Assembly (NCBI GenBank): GCA_949316235.1
Contig: OX438747.1
Location: 26,540,618-26,604,617, forward strand
Direction of reading: 5' to 3'
From: Oegoconia quadripuncta
Taxonomy: Eukaryota > Arthropoda > Insecta > Lepidoptera > Autostichidae
DNA: 64,000 bases
Below are positions 1 to 10,020 of this stretch, one piece after another (the first letter of the stretch is position 1; each line of letters opens with the position of its first letter). A model generated the notes under the pieces. It did no database searches, was not told the origin of the DNA, and worked only from the letters and a program-made list of their open reading frames with translations. Made by a program: the position numbers and the translations under genes.

Positions 1-1395
1 ACTGTGTCCAATCTTGCACTATTAAACTCTTCTCTTACGGAAGCAATGGACAGTGGACGTCAGGTCGATGTCGTATACACTGACTATAGCAAGGCCTTCG
101 ACCGTATTAACCACAGTCTCCTTCTGTGCAAGCTTTCAAAGATTGGCATCAGTGGCGATCTACTGAGGTGGTTCTCCTCCTATATCGACAATCGCTCTCA
201 GGCAGTTGTTGTCAATAATTATATATCTGGTTGGGTGACCGTACCTAGTGGTGTGCCGCAGGGTTCTCTGCTCGGGCCTTTGCTATTCATAATTTTTGTG
301 AATGACATCCAGCTCTGCCTGCAAACTTCTCGCTTGTTGTGCTTTGCAGACGACATGAAGATATTCGCATACATCGCCACTGAAGCTGACGCGGAGGGCT
401 TGCAGGCGGATCTCCTGCGGCTTGAGGGTTATTGTTCGGCAAACTGCCTGGACCTGAACGCTTCAAAGTGTAATATAATCACATACAGTCGTAAACGTAA
501 CATAATCACGTTGAGGGGGGAAAGCCTTCACAGGGATTTTACCGTACGTGATTTGGGTGTTCACCATGACTGTAAATTATTATTTGATACACATATCAAC
601 AACATTATATCCAAAGCATCTAAGGCTTTGGGATTCGTGATGCGTTGCTCCAGGGACTTTACTCAAGTTAAAACTTTCAAAATCTTGTATTGTACATTTG
701 TGCGGAGTATCTTGGAGTACGCGTCGCAAATTTGGAGCCCCCGATATGCTACCTATATTTCCCGTATAGAAAACATTCAAAGAAAGTTTATTAGATATAT
801 TTGTTATCGTACTAAACACCATTATAAGTCTGACGATTACCTACTTCTATGTAGAAAGCACCATCTGTTGCCACTTGAAGCTAGACGTGAAATAGCGGAT
901 CTATTGAAAATTGCTTCTGGGTCGATTGATTGTCCAGAACTTCTTTCCCAAATCTGTCTCCGACCTCCTGCTGTATCACTTAGGCACAATGATCTCATTT
1001 TTCTCCCTCCGACTTCTACCAACTACAGAAAAAACACTTTTCTGTGGCGTGCGAGCAACAATTTTAATAAATTGTCTAAGAAGTTTGATCTAGATCTTTT
1101 TAACACTAGTTTTATGTCAGCGAGGCGTCAATTAAATCAACAATTCTTTGATGGCTTAATTTAATTTATAAATCAATTGTTTTTCTTTTTTTTTTTTTGA
1201 CGATGTTTGAATCTGGTATATGTACCGCAAGGGCAAAAAATGTACAAGTGTGATGATAATGCATGTTATTGAATTATATAATGTATTTCTATTTGTGAGG
1301 ACCTGTAATTGGCTCTCTGTTTCCTAGAATAGTTTCCATTAGTGTTATTGCAGCTGTTGGTTTTCCGAATAAATAAATAAAAAATAAAAAAAAAA
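1..1395 (+). mobile_element. LINE (non-LTR retrotransposon), 5' part outside window
   Basis: The 3' half of a LINE enters from the left edge. It consists of a reverse-transcriptase ORF (4-1164), a 3' UTR of about 215 bp, and a 3' end at an AATAAATAAATAAAAAATAAA-type A-rich tail near 1370-1395. The next sequence is an unrelated RTE-like 3' end. The 5' junction and target duplication lie outside the window, so truncation and age cannot be judged, but the visible coding part has no stop. Confidence 0.85.
4..1164 (+). CDS. LINE reverse transcriptase, C-terminal half (partial)
   Basis: This is the C-terminal part of a non-LTR reverse transcriptase, the enzyme for target-primed reverse transcription. 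The frame is open from the window edge, so the apparent start is not a real start codon. Palm motif A is YTDYSKAFDRINH, motif B is SGVPQGSLLGPLLF, and the catalytic motif C is CFADD near residue 115. The thumb and a C-terminal region of about 200 residues follow. No RNase H is present. The motifs fit a CR1/Jockey-type LINE rather than the I-like elements elsewhere in the window; the clade cannot be settled by eye. A short decayed piece of a related reverse transcriptase lies at 20470-20610. Confidence 0.85.
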   Translation: MSNLALLNSSLTEAMDSGRQVDVVYTDYSKAFDRINHSLLLCKLSKIGISGDLLRWFSSYIDNRSQAVVVNNYISGWVTVPSGVPQGSLLGPLLFIIFVNDIQLCLQTSRLLCFADDMKIFAYIATEADAEGLQADLLRLEGYCSANCLDLNASKCNIITYSRKRNIITLRGESLHRDFTVRDLGVHHDCKLLFDTHINNIISKASKALGFVMRCSRDFTQVKTFKILYCTFVRSILEYASQIWSPRYATYISRIENIQRKFIRYICYRTKHHYKSDDYLLLCRKHHLLPLEARREIADLLKIASGSIDCPELLSQICLRPPAVSLRHNDLIFLPPTSTNYRKNTFLWRASNNFNKLSKKFDLDLFNTSFMSARRQLNQQFFDGLI

Positions 1396-1549
1396 TAACG
1401 GGTTTTTACTTGACCTCAATCACACCTGATGTTAAGTGAAGATGAGGTCGAAGGTGGAAGCGTACTGACCCGGAAACCCCAACACATTTGGGGGACTGGC
1501 TATCTTATCTCTGACAACCGGAACACGACAATGCTATTAACATTGCTGC
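1396..1549 (-). repeat. RTE-like LINE 3'-end repeat, copy 1
   Basis: This dispersed repeat has the core CACCTGATGTTAAGTGAAGA followed by TGAGGTCGAAGGTGGAAGCG. It recurs at 13562, 16150, 28129, 29009 and 29430 in both orientations. In copies at 13.6 and 29.0 kb the end next to ACCCGT carries an A-tail, so the element 3' end is on the left here and this copy lies on the minus strand. Assignment to an RTE-type 3' end rests on general similarity to common lepidopteran RTE tails. Confidence 0.6.
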
Positions 1550-1576
1550 TTGTGTATTATTGTATCATCATCCTCT

Positions 1577-1722
1577 GATTTAAGAGCCATGCTCTTGTCA
1601 GTGGAGATATTTCCATATCTCTCTGCTCTCCGCCTTCCTCTTGACCTCCTGATACGACACGACGTTCAACTTCTCTTTTATCTGCTGCATGTAGCTTATT
1701 CTCTATTATTATTGTATACCGA
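1577..1722. repeat. Dispersed repeat shared with 26738-26880
   Basis: A stretch starting AAGAGCCATGCTCTTGTCAG and ending CTGCATGTAGCTTATTCTC occurs here and again at 26738-26880 with about 90% identity by eye. It lies in the intron just before the last exon of zinc-finger gene A, and the second copy lies in intron 1 of gene C. It is either a transposon fragment or an intron piece duplicated with the gene family. No coding capacity is seen. Confidence 0.6.
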
Positions 1723-1745
1723 TAATTATTTCTATTCTATTTCAG

Positions 1746-2911
1746 AAACTTTACGGCAGGAAAAAGACGAGTCAATGTCAAATTGTATTACAAGCACGGT
1801 TAAAGACAGGGACACCTCTATCACAGTCGCAGATGCATACATCAAAAAAATTCCCATAAAAAGTTGCTTAGAAACTAAAATTGTAAAGAATGACATTAAA
1901 AATATTACTGTATGCAAAGACTCAGGAAATATTAGTGATGGCGAAAACAAAGGTCATACAGACCTTGATCAGTATATTTGCAGTGATTGCGGCGAGGTAT
2001 TTAAAACGAAAATTTTTTTAATTCGGCACATAGAACTTCATAGCAAATTAAAACGAAAAGTATATTTCTACTGCGATCAATGTACATATATGGCTGTTTC
2101 ACGCGATTGCTTAGAAAAGCATAGGAAGAAGAAACATGACACAAGTTATACTGGACCTCATGAATGTACATTTTGTAATTATAAAACTACTCGTAAAAAG
2201 TGTTTGCGTGACCACATGTTGACCCACACTGGTGAGAAGCCGTACAGCTGTACAGTTTGTGACTATAGGTGTAATCAGAGGGGTAGTCTAAGACAACACT
2301 TGTTGACCCATTCTGGCGTGAAACCACATAGCTGTACATATTGCAATTATAAATGCAGTAACAAAAGTCATTTGAAACAACACTTATTGCTCCATACTGG
2401 CGAGAAACGCTACAAATGTACAGTTTGTGACTATAAGTGTACTCAGCAGTGTAATTTCAAAAATCACTTGATGAGCCATACTGGCGAGAAACCGTTTAAC
2501 TGTACAGTTTGTGATCGTAGATTTAGACAGAAGAGTAGCCTGAGAAGCCACTCGTATACCCACACTAGCGAAAAGCCGTATAACTGTGCGTTTTGTAACT
2601 TTAAATGTGTCAGAAAATGTACTTTGAAGCGACATCTACTGATCCACACTACTGGCGAGAAACCGTACAGCTGTACAAATTGTGATTATAAATCAATTTC
2701 AACGGGTGATCTAAAAAGACATTTGTTGATTCACACCGGAGAAAAACCGTTTATATGTACAATTTGCAGTCATACATTTAGGAAGAACTGTCATTTGAAA
2801 CGACACTTCTTGACTCATACTGGTGAGAAACCGTACAGCTGTACAGTCTGTGACTATAGAAGTATACAAAAATGTCATTTAGATAAACATAAAAAAGTTC
2901 ACAATCATTAA
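1746..2911 (+). CDS. C2H2 zinc-finger gene A, terminal coding exon (11 fingers)
   Basis: This is the last coding exon of a putative nuclear DNA-binding protein. The acceptor TATTTCAG ends at 1745, and the exon begins with two bases that finish a split codon (phase 1), exactly as in paralogues B and C. The open frame continues upstream of the acceptor, but that part is intronic. A linker of about 75 residues, rich in Lys, Asp and Ser, precedes 11 C2H2 fingers. The first two are irregular (YICSDC..., FYCDQC...); the rest are joined by TGEKPY-type linkers. An extra TT sits in the linker before finger 9. Many fingers carry CDYKC or CNYKC after the first cysteine pair. Upstream exons lie outside the window. 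No KRAB, BTB or ZAD domain is visible. The DNA target is unknown. Confidence 0.88.
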
Positions 2912-3130
2912 AAAAAAAACATTTATTGTGTCAAAAACAGTGTTACAATATAAGCAGTGAGGTAGCCCTGGTCCCCGCACTAGGATTCCCTGTGTTGTGG
3001 GTAACCAGTCTCTTCCCCATCCAATTAACAAAGTATCACAAGTGTTGTACCATAAAATATGTCTTTGTATATTACATTTTTTGAGATAAATAAACAAAGA
3101 CTTTATTCGCTGACTTGTTTTCAAGGTTTC
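2912..3130 (-). repeat. Retroelement 3'-tail repeat after gene A
   Basis: Directly after the stop of zinc-finger gene A an A-run is followed by TTTATTGTGTCAAAAACAGT and a stretch reading, on the minus strand, as a retroelement tail ending in GACACAATAAATG. This resembles lepidopteran LINE 3' ends. It may overlap the natural 3' UTR and polyadenylation region of gene A. No ORF is supported. Confidence 0.4.
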
Positions 3131-3234
3131 TCATATTATATTATACCGAATGATTTTTTTTTATTGTAAGGAAAAAAATAGGGCATATTAGGTAAGTGAA
3201 ATAGAAGGTATTGACATAGGTAGTTTATTTATTT

Positions 3235-3590
3235 TTTTAAAGAAAGAAAGAAATTATTTATTTGCCAGAATACAGTTTACAAGGTCTGATAAGAAATTTA
3301 GGAATCATGTATTCAATCTGCATCATGTGCAAAATATGATTTGTGACATTTTACATAGCATTCTGATAATTTAAATATTCCTTATTTCATTTCTTTAAAT
3401 AAACACTTTGCCTGAAGCCATTGTATCAATCGAATTTTAAACATTTTGTCATTAACTAATTTTATTTCGTCAGGCAGATTGTTATACAATATTATACACA
3501 TGTTATAAACATTATTTTCATAAACGTATTTGTGGCAAGGAGGTTTATACAATAGGTTACAGTATTGTGCTCTTGTATTTTTTTTTTTTT
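3235..3590 (-). pseudogene. LINE ORF2 C-terminal fragment (5'-truncated copy)
   Basis: The minus strand encodes about 50-70 residues including YENNVYNM, LYNNLPDEIK and FKIRLIQWLQAK, the typical C-terminus of CR1/Kiri-type LINE ORF2 proteins. A 3' UTR follows and ends in CTTTCTTTCTTTAAAAAAAT. It is too short to be functional and is a normal 5'-truncated LINE insertion. Confidence 0.65.
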
Positions 3591-3712
3591 AAACGTTAGT
3601 CGATCCACGCACCTGCCGGAGATTGGTATGCGACTGGAGCGATTCCTAGGGTCCCTATCATGCGAATTTTAATTGGAACTCATATTTTCTCCAACTTTTT
3701 TTTATTTAATTC

Positions 3713-3976
3713 GACGACCCGTTCGGTGTAGTGGTTAGAAACTCTGCTGCTATACCAAAAGGTCGCGGGTTCGAATCCCGCTAGGGGCATATTTTTGTAT
3801 AATGAATACACACATGTGTAACCGAGTTATGGATGTTTTTCATTTATATGTATTCATTTTCAAAAAAAAATGTATTTGTGTATCAACCATCTGGTATCCA
3901 CAACACAAGCCTAGTTGCTTAGTGTGGAACTAGATGGCGCTGACTGAATATGTCCAAGGATATTTTTATTTTACAT
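3713..3976 (+). mobile_element. tRNA-derived SINE, family 1, copy 1
   Basis: The head carries RNA polymerase III boxes: box A-like GGTGTAGTGGTTAG and box B GGGTTCGAATCCCGC, followed by a body ending in AACTAGATGGCGCTG and an AT-rich tail. Further copies lie at 17531 (+), 29841 (-), 42106 (+) and a fragment at 49555 (-). The repetition and attached body show that this is a SINE and not a tRNA gene. Confidence 0.8.
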
Positions 3977-4189
3977 TTTTTAATACAAAACTTATGTACA
4001 GTCACGAGCAATAACACGGAAATATCCTTAAAATTTAAATTCATGTAGCAACATCGAATTGCAAAAATAAGGATGCTAAGCTGTGACCAATAATTATGTA
4101 AACGTTGTGTCAAAATTAACTATACACTTTTATCAAATTTTTGTTAAGAATAGACTACCAGGAAATAATATTAAGAACTCATTGGTGCA

Positions 4190-4262
4190 TGGCCTGCCTG
4201 GAATCGAACCCGGACCTCCCAAATTGGAGACCGCGTCTCAACTGCTGAGCCGCGATTCAATT
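4190..4262 (-). repeat. tRNA-like SINE head, family 3
   Basis: On the minus strand, GGCTCAGCAGTTGAGACGCG is followed by GGGTTCGATTCC (box B). This is a tRNA-like head without a matching acceptor stem, so it is read as a SINE fragment rather than a tRNA gene. Only one copy is seen here. Confidence 0.45.
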
Positions 4263-4642
4263 CTATTTAGTCTATGAGTATGTTATTAATTTGAGAATAT
4301 GTTATTATTTTGAGAATTGTTAGCGTAGCTAATAAACACACCATCATGTGCTCGTTTTATACAATGTAAGCGCACTTTGACTTAAGACAGATTTGTACTG
4401 ATTAGTTGTAAAAAAATTATTTATTTATTTATTTTGATTAATTAAAGTGCTTTAATATAGATGTATTGAAACAAGAATGTATTATTAATTATATACTAAT
4501 ATTATAATAAATTATAATTAAAATAAAAAAATTATAATAAAACAAGTTAAAATAGTTATACTTATTTAAACAACGTGTAACGGAAAGGGTAGGTATATCA
4601 AGTTAAAATGGTCGGGCGGACACAGGAAGGCCCGGAGATGAC
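4263..4642. other. AT-rich DNA, no gene seen
   Basis: Low-complexity AT-rich DNA (runs of ATTATAATAAATTATAATTA type) up to the LINE insertion site at 4643. No coding signal on either strand. Confidence 0.5.
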
Positions 4643-4656
4643 CTCAGTTGAATTAC
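4643..4656. repeat. 14-bp target-site duplication of the 4.6-10 kb LINE (3' side)
   Basis: CTCAGTTGAATTAC occurs here next to the T-run (the poly(A) tail of a minus-strand element) and again at 10007-10020 next to the other end of the element. This direct repeat sets both borders of the insertion. Confidence 0.9.
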
Positions 4657-4944
4657 TTTTTTTTTTTTTTTAGTTTAATTTATCCACATAGGATAGGCAA
4701 AGGTTATGCACCATACAGCCTTGTCGTTGGTAATTTTCTTCTTATTCTTTCTTTATGTTATAGGCAAAATCGCCAAGTCTTATTTTTTAAAAATGGTAAG
4801 GCTGACGCCAAATCTTGATTTTATTCTTATAAATATAAAGCCAATCCAGTAATATAAGTTCAATCCAATAATTTATGTCTAATCCAGTAGCTATAAGGCT
4901 AGTCCAGTATTTGTAAATCCAATCCAACTTGGTCGTAAACGTGG

Positions 4945-5258
4945 TTAAATATCTTGTATAGTTGAACAAATAAAATTGTATAAAGGTATATAGGTTTCCA
5001 AGTTTCTTAACAAGTCTTTGATAGCGCGCGGGATAAGCTCTTGCTTCTTGTAGATGGTTAGCAACTTGTCAATGAGTGAGAGACGCTGAATGTTGAAGGC
5101 AGAACAATCTAATATTACATGGTCTAGGGTTTGGATAGAATCGTTGTTGCAATATGTGCATAGAGGAGATGATAAGATGCGCATTCTGTGGAGGTGAGCA
5201 TTGAAGCGGCAATGGCCAAATCTAAGTCGGTTTAGGATTGAATAATATTTCCTGCTTC
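4945..5258 (-). pseudogene. Displaced C-terminus of the LINE ORF2 (after frameshift)
   Basis: This frame continues the ORF2 protein after RNase H. The stretch across about 5330-5260 reads in this frame as tryptophan-rich sequence (GTWYAHINADIGKKPWF), leading to RLRFGHCRF and a CTYC...LDHVILDC Cys/His motif ending the protein. The same layout closes ORF2 of the element at 35-40 kb (CTYC...LDHLFFVC). A single-base frameshift near 5330 therefore separates it from the main ORF. Confidence 0.75.
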
Positions 5259-8200
5259 TTAATAATTTAGAATTAGTAAACCACGGTTTTTTGCCAATGT
5301 CTGCGTTAATATGTGCGTACCATGTGCCTTTTCTATTAATGTATCCTGCCAGTCTTCATTCCAATCATTTAACATTTTTTGTTTTAATAAAGGTGATAAA
5401 TCTGTATACGGTATAGCAACATCGTCGGCAGGGCTGCAGCTGTCACTGTCGACGAGGTCAACAATCGATCTTGCTAAAAAGTCGGCGTTTTCATTACCAG
5501 AAACTCCGATATGAGAAGGTGTCCACATGAAAACTATGTTATATCCCAGTTTGTTTAATTGGTGCCACGTTTTCTTAATATTGTGAATAATGTAATTCGT
5601 GTCAGCGGTTAATTTATTGCTCTGAAGTGTTCGAAGCACACTCATACTATCGGTAACAATAAGCCATTGTTTTTTAGTTGTCATAGCGTCAGATATGTGT
5701 TTTAAGGCAGCCCATATTGCCATAGATTCAGCAGAGAAAATACTTATTTCTTTTGCGAGTTTCACTCCATAGCCATTAGACAGATGCGGTATGTAAAGTG
5801 CCATTGAAGTACTATTGCTATTCTTAGAACCATCTGTGTATATACAATAATGTGTAGGGTATTTAGAAATGGCCTCGTAAACTTCCTGCTTATCTTTAAT
5901 AGTATTGTTTATTTGGATATCCATTGCGGTATATTTGCATTCAAAATTAAAATCATGACATGCCAGTTTATCAGTTTTGTGAATATCAAAACGGTGATGG
6001 AAGTCCAACATGTAGGAAAAGTCATGAAGTATAAAGGGGAGATTGGAAGATACGACATATGCATTATTGCTGTGAAAGTAAACTAATTTTCTAATTAATG
6101 GATTATTGCATGCAAAAAGCTTGAGTATGAAACAGTGTTTTAAGAAATTAAATCGGAATATTAATGGGGGAATATTACATTCAACTTGTAATGAATTGAT
6201 TGGGGTAGTTTTCATTGCACCTGTAATTAATCTTAAATTATAATTTTGTAAAATATCTAGCTTCTCGACAAGTTTTTTATTTGAGCTAAAGTACAAGAAA
6301 CCATATTCAAAATGGCTACGAACCAAAGACTTATAAAGCATCAAAAGAATTTTAGGATCAGAACCCCAGTAAGTTCCTGCTAAAGATTTTAATATATTAT
6401 GAGCCTTAGCTGCTCTACTTATAATGGAGTCAACATATTTTTTACATGACAGATTGCTGGAAAATATTATACCCAAAAACTTTATGTCAGTAGAAGATGG
6501 AAGTTTGGTTTTATTGTAATAAATATCAATATGAGAATGATCAATCTTATTGAATATTACCACTTTGGATTTGTCTGTGTTAATGTCCAAATTTAAATAA
6601 TTGAAGTAATTGTGCAGCTTTACTAAAGCTGCATTAATTTTTAAAACAACATCTTTAACATTATTACCTGACAGATATATTACTAAGTCATCAGCAAATT
6701 GTAAATTGTAAACATCAGGCCCCAAAATTAAATTCAATTTATGAATATAAAGTAAGAAAATTAAAGGACTCAATATACCACCTTGGCAAACACCTTTGTA
6801 TGATAATCTAGGCCCTATTAAGTGATTATTGTATTTTACAAATACTTGTCTGCCATTAAGAAAGTTGAAAATCCAGTTAATAATTTTTTCAGGAAGGCCA
6901 AGTGACAGCAACTCATTAGATAAGATATGATGATTAACATTATTGAAAGCACCAATAATGTCAAAGAACACACCAATGAGGACCTGATTATTTTTAATGG
7001 AATTATAAATATCAAAATGAAGATGTGTAATACTCTCTCTAGCCGAACGACCTCTACGGAATCCAAATTGATTTGAAGGTAATAAATTATTGTTTTCTAC
7101 AAAAAACTCTACACGCTGTTTTAATAGTTGCTCAAAAATTTTGCTCATGCAAGATGTGAGCGCTATAGGCCTGTAGGAATCGAAATTGTATTTCTCTTTG
7201 AGGGGTTTTAAAACTGGTATCAAGCAGTCTGTTTTCCACTCTGGGGGTATAGAAGAATGATCCCATAACAAGTTTATTACACTCAAAACAATTTGTTTAG
7301 ACTTGTCAGACAGATGTTTTAGTACCTTATAAGGAATACCATCTAAGCCAAAGGCTGTGTCTCGTCTAGTACTGATTGCTGATTTGAACTCTTCAAATGT
7401 AAAAGGAGTAGTTAGATAACTGAAATCACCGGTTCTGAATGGAGGAGACTTTGTTTGATAGGGTGCCTCAACAGTATCAGGGGTATACTTTCTTAAAAAA
7501 TCGGAAACCCAAGTGGTATTGTTAGAACCTGGTGTCGAAGGATTATAGGTTTTATTAAATTTTCTCATGGTTTTCCATATTACAGATACAGGTGTAGTTC
7601 TATTAAAGCTCTCACACAATCTCATCCAACTCATTTTTTTTTCTTGTTTTAACACTATCTTTTTAACAGCCTGTAATCTTTTGAATGCAATATACTTTTC
7701 CTCAGTAGGGTCAGCTTTAAAGTCAAGATATGCTTTTTTGGAATTATCTACAGCCATAGAACACTTCAAATTCCACCAAGGTAGAGGGATTTTGGGTTTC
7801 TTGGAAGTTGAATGAGATAAGTGAAAGTTGGGCTTGGATGTATGAGACTTATTATTAAAGGGGATGGATTTCTCTATTGCCAATAGTAACAAAGTGACGA
7901 GATCTGAGTAACTGTATAATGGGTCAGCCATATTGCACCTGAAATGTGAAAGGATAGTATTGGTGTTGCTTTTATATGTTTCCCAATCGACATTGCGAAA
8001 ACAGAATTGAAATGGAATGTTACAGTTATCTGATGGAGCTGGGTTAAAACTATTATTGATTAAAATTTTAATAATGACAGGTAGGTGATAGCTGCCTAGT
8101 GGATCGTCATGAACTGACCATTCGCACTCCAGAGCAAGACTAGGAGACACAATCGTCAGGTCAAGAGCATTTTGTCTCCAAATATGGGAACCTACAGTAG

Positions 8201-8723
8201 TCATTTGACCGTCATTCAATAATACAAGGTTATTGTCTTCTATAAATTTCAGTATATCATTACCACGACTATCAGACGTGACACAGCCCCAAGCCGAATG
8301 TAAGGCATTAAAGTCCCCTGCAAACAATACAGGTTGAGGAATACCTTGAAGGAGATGGTCCAATTTTGATTTGGTGAGCGGAGGGCTACAATTTTTTGGA
8401 CTATAGAAACTAACAATTGAAATTTCTTTATTAAAACTATATTTTAAACGTATTACTATATTTTGAGTTGAGTCATCATAAAATGAATTCAATTGTTGAA
8501 ACTGTAGATCACTATGAATAAGAATGGCAACACCGTTATGGGCATTGCCACAATCAAGTCGAACAATATTATAATTTTTAAATTTAATGCTGAGATGGGG
8601 TTTCAGCCATGTTTCACAAATAATGGCTCCATGAATATTGTTCTCAATTAAAAAGTGAGATAAAATATGTCGATGACAATAAAGGCTCTGGGCATTCCAT
8701 TGAATGATATTCAATGTATCCAT
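5259..8723 (-). CDS. I-like LINE ORF2: endonuclease-reverse transcriptase-RNase H
   Basis: Multidomain enzyme for target-primed reverse transcription. Residues 1-230 form an apurinic-type endonuclease (start IIQWNAQSL, ICETWLKP, GDFNALHSAWG, end GSYHLPV, where the family usually has SDH). The reverse transcriptase spans about 480-780: YNFDSYRPIALTSC, FGFRRGRSARE, motif A FFDIIGAFNNVNH, motif B CQGGILSPLIF, catalytic LQFADDLVIY. RNase H lies near 960-1100 with YTDGSK, FSAESMAI, VTDSMSV and GNENADFLARS, so all four acidic positions are present. The ORF ends early through a frameshift; the C-terminal Cys/His tail lies in the next frame. ORF1 ends 11 bp upstream. Clade (I, Nimb or LOA) is not resolved. 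Confidence 0.92.
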   Translation of the reverse strand: MDTLNIIQWNAQSLYCHRHILSHFLIENNIHGAIICETWLKPHLSIKFKNYNIVRLDCGNAHNGVAILIHSDLQFQQLNSFYDDSTQNIVIRLKYSFNKEISIVSFYSPKNCSPPLTKSKLDHLLQGIPQPVLFAGDFNALHSAWGCVTSDSRGNDILKFIEDNNLVLLNDGQMTTVGSHIWRQNALDLTIVSPSLALECEWSVHDDPLGSYHLPVIIKILINNSFNPAPSDNCNIPFQFCFRNVDWETYKSNTNTILSHFRCNMADPLYSYSDLVTLLLLAIEKSIPFNNKSHTSKPNFHLSHSTSKKPKIPLPWWNLKCSMAVDNSKKAYLDFKADPTEEKYIAFKRLQAVKKIVLKQEKKMSWMRLCESFNRTTPVSVIWKTMRKFNKTYNPSTPGSNNTTWVSDFLRKYTPDTVEAPYQTKSPPFRTGDFSYLTTPFTFEEFKSAISTRRDTAFGLDGIPYKVLKHLSDKSKQIVLSVINLLWDHSSIPPEWKTDCLIPVLKPLKEKYNFDSYRPIALTSCMSKIFEQLLKQRVEFFVENNNLLPSNQFGFRRGRSARESITHLHFDIYNSIKNNQVLIGVFFDIIGAFNNVNHHILSNELLSLGLPEKIINWIFNFLNGRQVFVKYNNHLIGPRLSYKGVCQGGILSPLIFLLYIHKLNLILGPDVYNLQFADDLVIYLSGNNVKDVVLKINAALVKLHNYFNYLNLDINTDKSKVVIFNKIDHSHIDIYYNKTKLPSSTDIKFLGIIFSSNLSCKKYVDSIISRAAKAHNILKSLAGTYWGSDPKILLMLYKSLVRSHFEYGFLYFSSNKKLVEKLDILQNYNLRLITGAMKTTPINSLQVECNIPPLIFRFNFLKHCFILKLFACNNPLIRKLVYFHSNNAYVVSSNLPFILHDFSYMLDFHHRFDIHKTDKLACHDFNFECKYTAMDIQINNTIKDKQEVYEAISKYPTHYCIYTDGSKNSNSTSMALYIPHLSNGYGVKLAKEISIFSAESMAIWAALKHISDAMTTKKQWLIVTDSMSVLRTLQSNKLTADTNYIIHNIKKTWHQLNKLGYNIVFMWTPSHIGVSGNENADFLARSIVDLVDSDSCSPADDVAIPYTDLSPLLKQKMLNDWNEDWQDTLIEKAHGTHILTQTLAKNRGLLILNY

Positions 8724-8734
8724 TAAAAGAAAAC

Positions 8735-9862
8735 TTAATGGGGTTTATTCTTATTTATAGTTTCTAGGAGAACATCTTTAATGTTAGCAGCACAAATTGT
8801 TTTTTCATTGTTTTTATTTAATGTAATCAATTTGACAATTGATTCTAAAACAATTTTCAATATTTGTTCAGAATTTAAAAGCGAAATCAGTAATTCGGAG
8901 GGATTATTTTTAATTAGTGGAGGAAATGACTTATCACTCAACACATTGGCATAGGATTTGTTTTGTAATTTTTCTTTGTTTAATTGTATTTTTTCTTTTT
9001 TCACAGGGCATACAGAAGATATTGCTATGTGGTTGCCTTTGCAATGGCAACAACAGGCTTCACTGGCAGATTTGACACAAACTTTAAAGTTATGTGACTC
9101 ACCACATATAGAGCACCTCTCAGAGTTCTTGCAAAATTTGGCTATGTGTCCATACCGCAAACATTTGAGACACTGTTTAACTGGAGGGATATATTGTCTT
9201 ACTTCAAAGCGCCAACTATTCAGGTCGACGCTTTCAGGCAGTGTAGGGCAGGAAAAGGTGATTGAAACGGTCTTCGTGGGCTGGAATTTCACATTTCCAT
9301 CAATATTGGTCTTTCTCATGAATCGTCTAATGCACACTATATTTTTTGTTGAAGTCAAAGCTGAGTAAATTTGTTCATTAGACAGATCAATAGGGACATG
9401 GGAAATAACACCAGTGACTTCAGTAGCTGCAGCTGGTATGCTTGCTTTAAGCCTGTGTTCGTCTAAAAACTTTTTATTACCCAGTGCGGCATTGGCAAGG
9501 CCAGGTCGCTCAAAAATAACTCCAATTTTAAATTTGTTCATCCTTTTTAATTGCTTTATACCTTTATTATGTCTTTTCAAGCTATTGGCAAGGGACATCA
9601 TATCCCTGTTTCCGATTGGCTTGTCTGAGTCTGCACTCTCGAGGAACACAACATATTCAAAGTTCCCACCATCTTCTGGGTAATATCTTATATAGTTAGG
9701 GATTTGGAATGTAGTATACTTATCCTTTTTGTCCTTAGAATGCTCCACCTCCATGGATTTGTTGGAAATAGTGGAATCTGTGTCGGATACCGCAGCATCT
9801 GGCTCCTCATCTCCACACTCTCCTTTTTTTTTGCGTTTGCGAGTAGCTCGCCCCATTATCAA
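8735..9862 (-). CDS. I-like LINE ORF1: nucleic-acid-binding protein with CCHC knuckles
   Basis: A protein of 375 residues of the gag-like ORF1 type that coats LINE RNA. The N-terminus is basic (GRATRKRKKK), with an in-frame alternative Met two codons in. The middle is an RRM-like region. Around residues 235-300 lie three zinc knuckles: CLKCLRYGHIAKFC, CSICGESHNFKVC and CCHCKGNHIAISSVC. The spacing matches ORF1 of the element at 35 kb. Uninterrupted. Confidence 0.88.
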   Translation of the reverse strand: MIMGRATRKRKKKGECGDEEPDAAVSDTDSTISNKSMEVEHSKDKKDKYTTFQIPNYIRYYPEDGGNFEYVVFLESADSDKPIGNRDMMSLANSLKRHNKGIKQLKRMNKFKIGVIFERPGLANAALGNKKFLDEHRLKASIPAAATEVTGVISHVPIDLSNEQIYSALTSTKNIVCIRRFMRKTNIDGNVKFQPTKTVSITFSCPTLPESVDLNSWRFEVRQYIPPVKQCLKCLRYGHIAKFCKNSERCSICGESHNFKVCVKSASEACCCHCKGNHIAISSVCPVKKEKIQLNKEKLQNKSYANVLSDKSFPPLIKNNPSELLISLLNSEQILKIVLESIVKLITLNKNNEKTICAANIKDVLLETINKNKPH

Positions 9863-10006
9863 CCAACTGTACTAATGCTTTATATACAACTTTGTATTTA
9901 CAATTTATAGTACAAAATATATACAATAAGGGATATTAATAAAGTGATAAGAAAAAAATTTTAAAAAAGCCGCCTTTCTTTTCGGAATTTCCCGCGCTTT
10001 TTTTTT

Positions 10007-10020
10007 CTCAGTTGAATTAC
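10007..10020. repeat. 14-bp target-site duplication of the 4.6-10 kb LINE (5' side)
   Basis: Second copy of CTCAGTTGAATTAC, adjoining the 5' end of the minus-strand LINE. Confidence 0.9.

Larger units (their letters stand above)
4657..10006 (-). mobile_element. Full-length I-like LINE (about 5.35 kb), nearly intact
   Basis: A complete LINE inserted on the minus strand, flanked by CTCAGTTGAATTAC duplications. Read 5' to 3': a 5' end of GAAAAAAAAAGCGCGGG, a short 5' UTR, ORF1 (9862-8735) with zinc knuckles, an 11-bp gap, ORF2 (endonuclease, reverse transcriptase, RNase H), a 3' UTR, and a poly(A) tail. One frameshift near 5330 separates the last part of ORF2. Its architecture and length match the 35164-40511 element (5,348 bp), so the two are sister families. 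Confidence 0.92.

Noticed and set aside
3713..3790. tRNA genes (also at 15541, 17531, 18828, 29841, 42106)
   Set aside because: Boxes A and B are present, but each copy continues into the same long body and AT-rich tail and the copies are repeated; these are tRNA-derived SINEs.
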